A DNA stretch of 34,977 nucleotides, from the IMG/VR virus record IMGVR_UViG_3300010389_000058, positions 1 through 34,977 of that record; one strand, written 5' to 3'. The translations under genes and the position numbers were made by a program. How positions within the stretch are numbered: position 1 is the stretch's first letter; every line of letters begins with the position of its first letter. The notes under the pieces were generated by a model. It saw only the letters and a list, made by a program, of their open reading frames with translations. It searched no databases and had not been told where the DNA came from. Shown one piece after another: positions 32,036-34,977 of this stretch. This DNA comes from a virus.

Positions 32036-32254
32036 TTAATCCTCATAGATTCTGCATTCTGATGCATCTGGGTGTTCGTCACAATACATTTCAAATGCTG
32101 TAGGGTCATGATCTTCGTCTGGATGATTTGCTTGATACTGTTCAAGATGATCAAGTTCATCTGCTACATGACGACGCATCTGTGGAGATAATGTTCCGTT
32201 CTCTAACAGATCTTTATCGTCATTAATATGTTGTTGAATACTTTTTTCAGACAT
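32036..32254 (-). CDS. cp12: CP12-like Calvin-cycle inhibitor (auxiliary metabolic gene)
   Basis: A 72-aa acidic protein. Its C-terminal end FEMYCDEHPDASECRIYED is the CP12 signature: Cys58 and Cys67 separated by eight residues with Pro, then Arg-x-Tyr-Glu-Asp. The preceding helical part (SPQMRRHVADELDHLEQY) and HPDEDHDP match the marine cyanobacterial and cyanophage form, which lacks the N-terminal Cys pair of longer CP12s. CP12 binds GAPDH and phosphoribulokinase and slows the Calvin cycle; phage CP12 is thought to steer carbon to the pentose phosphate pathway for nucleotides. The gene lies between the hub-like and gp5-like genes with 6-base gaps on both sides, so it is apparently co-transcribed with baseplate genes. 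The AWDxVEEL core is weak. Assignment rests on the C-terminal motif and length. Confidence 0.85.
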   Translation of the reverse strand: MSEKSIQQHINDDKDLLENGTLSPQMRRHVADELDHLEQYQANHPDEDHDPTAFEMYCDEHPDASECRIYED

Positions 32255-32260
32255 CTTTAA

Positions 32261-33592
32261 TTACCTTGATACTGGTTTTCTTCCGATAGAATCTCTTGAT
32301 AAATTACATCTGGTAAATGTAGATTTAGCAGTTATCGTGTGACAAATATCAGTTATAATATATAGTCCACCATCCTGATCGTCCGGATCTGTAGTTTTCT
32401 TTTCTTTAAGACCGGGAACATCCATATGAATCATATCACCCGCATGAAGTGAAAAGTTTCCAGGAATGACAATATCTGCTTGTGAAGAGAAGAATTGATT
32501 ATACCTCATAATCGATTGATTTTCAATCTCAGAACCCTTATAGTTTTCTTCTTGTGACTTTGATATTTGTTGATCCGTATCTCCTGTAGGAAGAGTGCCC
32601 TTATCAACTAATCGATAAGTTGTTCTTGTGTAATCCTCATTCTTTCCCGTCTTATCAAACTCTTTGTTTCTAAGTTCACTTGAGAGTGCCAATCCTTTTT
32701 TACCAGCAGTTTTTAAACTACCTTCAGTATCATCCGTTTTTGGATTGATTACTTCATAGTAACAATTGAATGGATCAAATATAACTTGTCGAGTTGACAA
32801 TGCACCCATCTTCATTTTTTCTTGAACATTTACATTGTCTTTTTTAGAGTAATTAACAACTTTAAAATCTTTTCCTTCAGGAGTATTTCCACCTCCAGTG
32901 TCTGGAGTTTCATTATAAATTGTCTTTGCTTTTGGCTCTTGATCTAACAGTCCATCTATAGATTTAAAGAAAAACCCTTCAGAAGTTTCATAAAAAATAT
33001 ATCCAGCAGTTTTTCCAAGAGTTTGATTCTTTGATGACACAGATTTTTTACAAAGATTGCTGATGAAGTAGAATGGTTTAGAAGAATTTCCTATGATGTT
33101 TAAATTATTTACTGTTTCTTCCACAGTTATTGTCTTATCACTCTCAAGTATATTCTTAACTACAGACTGAACATGCTCTGATGGTTTACCATCATATCTT
33201 TTCTTTACTCTTGATTTTTCATTCATCAAATATTCTTTTGATACTAAATCAATATTCAAAATAGATTTTTGAGTTTGATTACTGATTGGAGTGATTTTAT
33301 TTACATATAATGTAACTGATATTTTATTCTTCGCATTGTCTTCAAACTCCAGTTCAACTTTTTCTTCTCCAACCAAAGGCAATCCTTCTCTTACACTTTT
33401 ACCATCAACACTGGCACCACTATCAACAAATGAAAAGTTAGCATGAATAGTATCATCCATGATACTTTCTCTGTAAACTAATTGAGAAAATCCTCCCAAA
33501 AGACTTACAGATTGACCTGTAGAGTTGGATGTTACATCTATTTTAGTTACCTTGCATGGTTCTGAAGATTTTCCTGCTACTTGTGTTGCCAT
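32261..33592 (-). CDS. Baseplate hub-like protein (gp27-type)
   Basis: A 443-aa protein. Order of features: an N-terminal beta domain (KVTKIDVTSNSTGQSVSLLG ... LVYRESIMDDTIHANFSFVD), a region with VTLYVNKITPISNQTQKS and a KRYDGKPSEHVQSVVKNILE helix, then FYFISNLCKKSVSS ... TAGYIFYETSEGFFFKSIDG, and a C-terminal beta part ending with the hub-like IPGNFSLHAGDMIHMDVPGL. The IFYET-GFFFKS and HAGD motifs resemble the tail-hub (gp27/gpD) fold; T4 gp27 is 391 aa. It sits directly beside the gp5-like gene, as in T4 hubs. I infer gp27-type function from layout and order, not from close sequence identity. RBS GAGG supports the start. Confidence 0.65.
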   Translation of the reverse strand: MATQVAGKSSEPCKVTKIDVTSNSTGQSVSLLGGFSQLVYRESIMDDTIHANFSFVDSGASVDGKSVREGLPLVGEEKVELEFEDNAKNKISVTLYVNKITPISNQTQKSILNIDLVSKEYLMNEKSRVKKRYDGKPSEHVQSVVKNILESDKTITVEETVNNLNIIGNSSKPFYFISNLCKKSVSSKNQTLGKTAGYIFYETSEGFFFKSIDGLLDQEPKAKTIYNETPDTGGGNTPEGKDFKVVNYSKKDNVNVQEKMKMGALSTRQVIFDPFNCYYEVINPKTDDTEGSLKTAGKKGLALSSELRNKEFDKTGKNEDYTRTTYRLVDKGTLPTGDTDQQISKSQEENYKGSEIENQSIMRYNQFFSSQADIVIPGNFSLHAGDMIHMDVPGLKEKKTTDPDDQDGGLYIITDICHTITAKSTFTRCNLSRDSIGRKPVSR

Positions 33593-33616
33593 TCTGATAT
33601 TACCTCGTACTTATAT

Positions 33617-34977
33617 TTACCCTTGATAATCCAAGAACTCAAAGGAACCATCATATCCAGATCCACCACCCATTACCATCATACCACCACCAGATGACTG
33701 AGGAGGTTGTTGCTCTGGAGAATCCTGAACAATAATTGTTTGTTGTGCTCCCTGTTCATAAGAGGCATATTGTTGAAGAACTTTCGCAACACCTGCCCTA
33801 TTTTTTGCTTGGTTTAATGCCATCATCAATCCTGGTGCCTCTTGTCTAAGAGCAGCAGTGGAGTCAGCGTCAGTAACGAATTCAGTTCCACCAAGGTTGG
33901 CAAACAATCCTTTACCAATAAATCCACCCTTATCTTTCACCTCAATGTGCATATGAGTTGGGTGTCCATGTCCACCAGGACCTTGCTTTTGACCAGGAGC
34001 ATACATACCACCCCAACTATCATGAATCAACATCTTGATAGCAGGGTTGTCTTGAAGTGATGTTAGAACAGAACGATATCTTGATTTAGAATCTTCAAGA
34101 GATCCTCTGTGATCAGTAACATCAAGTGCTCTACCTTCATAATGTCCTCTACCTTTATGAACATTAGAAACATATCCTTGTCCTGGTGTATATTTTCCTC
34201 CAGATGTGTTTTTGGTGAAATCTGGGTGCTCAGCAACAGCAAATCCTTTACTTGCAAGGTCCTTGCCAATGTTGACAATGTTTGAACCACCTACCTTAAT
34301 ATCTGCTCCAGCATTAGAAGATAGAAGAGAAGTTGGTACAGTTCCTGGTTTCACAAATGATGCAATGTCCTCCTCTCTTCCTCTAACATTAGCATACTCG
34401 TTCATCAATCTTTGCAGAGACTGTGCATAAACTGGATCTGTCGCGTATCCCTCAGACTTTAACATTAATGCAGCAGCAAATGCATCGGAAGCATTATTTA
34501 CTCCACGATATCCTTTGTAATCTTTATACCACTGATTAACAAGATGATTGATTGCATCTTGTGGAGTAGCAAAGTTTTTAAATCTAGCATCAACATAAAC
34601 ACTTTGACCATTAACAACTTCTCTGGTATTAGAAACTGTAGCATCTTCACTTCCTGTTGCTTTAATTCCAAAGAAATTATTGTCAGCAGCTAAAGCAGTG
34701 CCCCAAGCCGATTCCAATGCAAATTGTGCTGCTACCAGTTCAGGATATTTGGCACCTGCTTTTTGTGCCATTGCATATATTGCTTTCCACTTTTCAACAT
34801 TACTTCCAGTGAGATTTGTAGACCCACCACCAGCTCCAACTGGAGCACCAGAACCACCACCAGGAGGAGGTTCAGAAGCAGAAACTGGTTGTTTGATATT
34901 CATTTCATAGTTTTTATTAATAGCAGTTGCCATGTCTTTTCTAAAAGTATCAGTTACCCATCTACTAACATCAACAC
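33617..34977 (-). CDS. Dual peptidoglycan hydrolase: glucosaminidase plus LAS zinc peptidase (5' end beyond window)
   Basis: From the first visible ATG (34933) it is 438 aa, but the frame stays open to the window edge (14 extra codons, no stop) and there is no good RBS before that ATG, so the gene may be the C-terminal part of a longer protein such as a tape-measure-like chain. Residues about 45-185 (counting from that ATG) form a FlgJ-type glucosaminidase: AAQFALESAWG with the probable catalytic Glu74, NNFFGIKA, YATDPVYAQSL. Residues about 225-335 form an LAS/M15-type zinc peptidase: HYEGRALD (His264-x6-Asp271) and HMH (His327-x-His329). The tail (GGFIGKGLFANLGGTEFVTD) resembles C-termini of phage tail hydrolases. 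It likely opens the cell wall during injection, replacing the lysozyme that the gp5-like protein lacks. Confidence 0.82.
   Translation of the reverse strand, partial: VDVSRWVTDTFRKDMATAINKNYEMNIKQPVSASEPPPGGGSGAPVGAGGGSTNLTGSNVEKWKAIYAMAQKAGAKYPELVAAQFALESAWGTALAADNNFFGIKATGSEDATVSNTREVVNGQSVYVDARFKNFATPQDAINHLVNQWYKDYKGYRGVNNASDAFAAALMLKSEGYATDPVYAQSLQRLMNEYANVRGREEDIASFVKPGTVPTSLLSSNAGADIKVGGSNIVNIGKDLASKGFAVAEHPDFTKNTSGGKYTPGQGYVSNVHKGRGHYEGRALDVTDHRGSLEDSKSRYRSVLTSLQDNPAIKMLIHDSWGGMYAPGQKQGPGGHGHPTHMHIEVKDKGGFIGKGLFANLGGTEFVTDADSTAALRQEAPGLMMALNQAKNRAGVAKVLQQYASYEQGAQQTIIVQDSPEQQPPQSSGGGMMVMGGGSGYDGSFEFLDYQG

Overview
This window reads as about 35 kb of the virion-structure region of a marine T4-like cyanophage (a myovirus of Synechococcus or Prochlorococcus). 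The evidence is a gp5-type baseplate hub OB-fold protein next to a hub-like protein, a CP12 homologue (a Calvin-cycle regulator restricted to photosynthetic hosts and their phages), T4-type late promoters (NATAAATA), a NUMOD3/HNH homing endonuclease, phage tRNAs, and a long run of large beta-rich tail-fibre or adhesin genes. Every gene I can support lies on the minus strand, so transcription runs from high to low coordinates. Packing is tight: several junctions overlap by one base (TGATG or TAATG) and most others are under 40 nt. All assignments come from reading the sequence; no database search was run.

Layout in the direction of transcription. (1) 34977-30410: a dual-domain peptidoglycan hydrolase (glucosaminidase plus LAS-type zinc peptidase) that is open at the window edge, a gp27-like hub protein, cp12, and the gp5-like OB-fold hub protein. 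(2) 30374-23083: a 1501-aa structural protein with three PA14-like units, a beta-helical spike-like protein, two tandem paralogues sharing an FDIPHPTKEG domain, and a small tail protein. (3) 23086-21192: a compact non-structural island. It opens with a perfect sigma70 promoter and carries four small genes, tRNA-Leu(UAA), tRNA-Thr(UGU), an HNH remnant and a Mom-like gene, then ends at a rho-independent terminator. (4) 21151-1: a tail-fibre/adhesin series of 1969, 1044, 418, 183, 422, 1562, 233, 87, 135 and 673 aa plus a partial gene at the left edge. A free-standing HNH homing endonuclease with its own terminator, late promoter and inverted repeat interrupts this series.

How it fits together: late promoters sit upstream of many of the structural units, and several overlap the previous gene's stop codon. 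The hub, spike and hydrolase genes build the cell-puncturing device. The LamG/SPRY, glycine-rich and Ig-like proteins are plausible host-binding surfaces. The host-like promoter and flanking terminator suggest that the tRNA/Mom-like island is expressed early, independently of the late structural genes around it. Points that deserve a second look are cp12 inside the baseplate operon, an amicyanin-like copper-ligand set in a tail protein, and RNA/promoter architecture at the homing endonuclease that recalls T4 I-TevI control.
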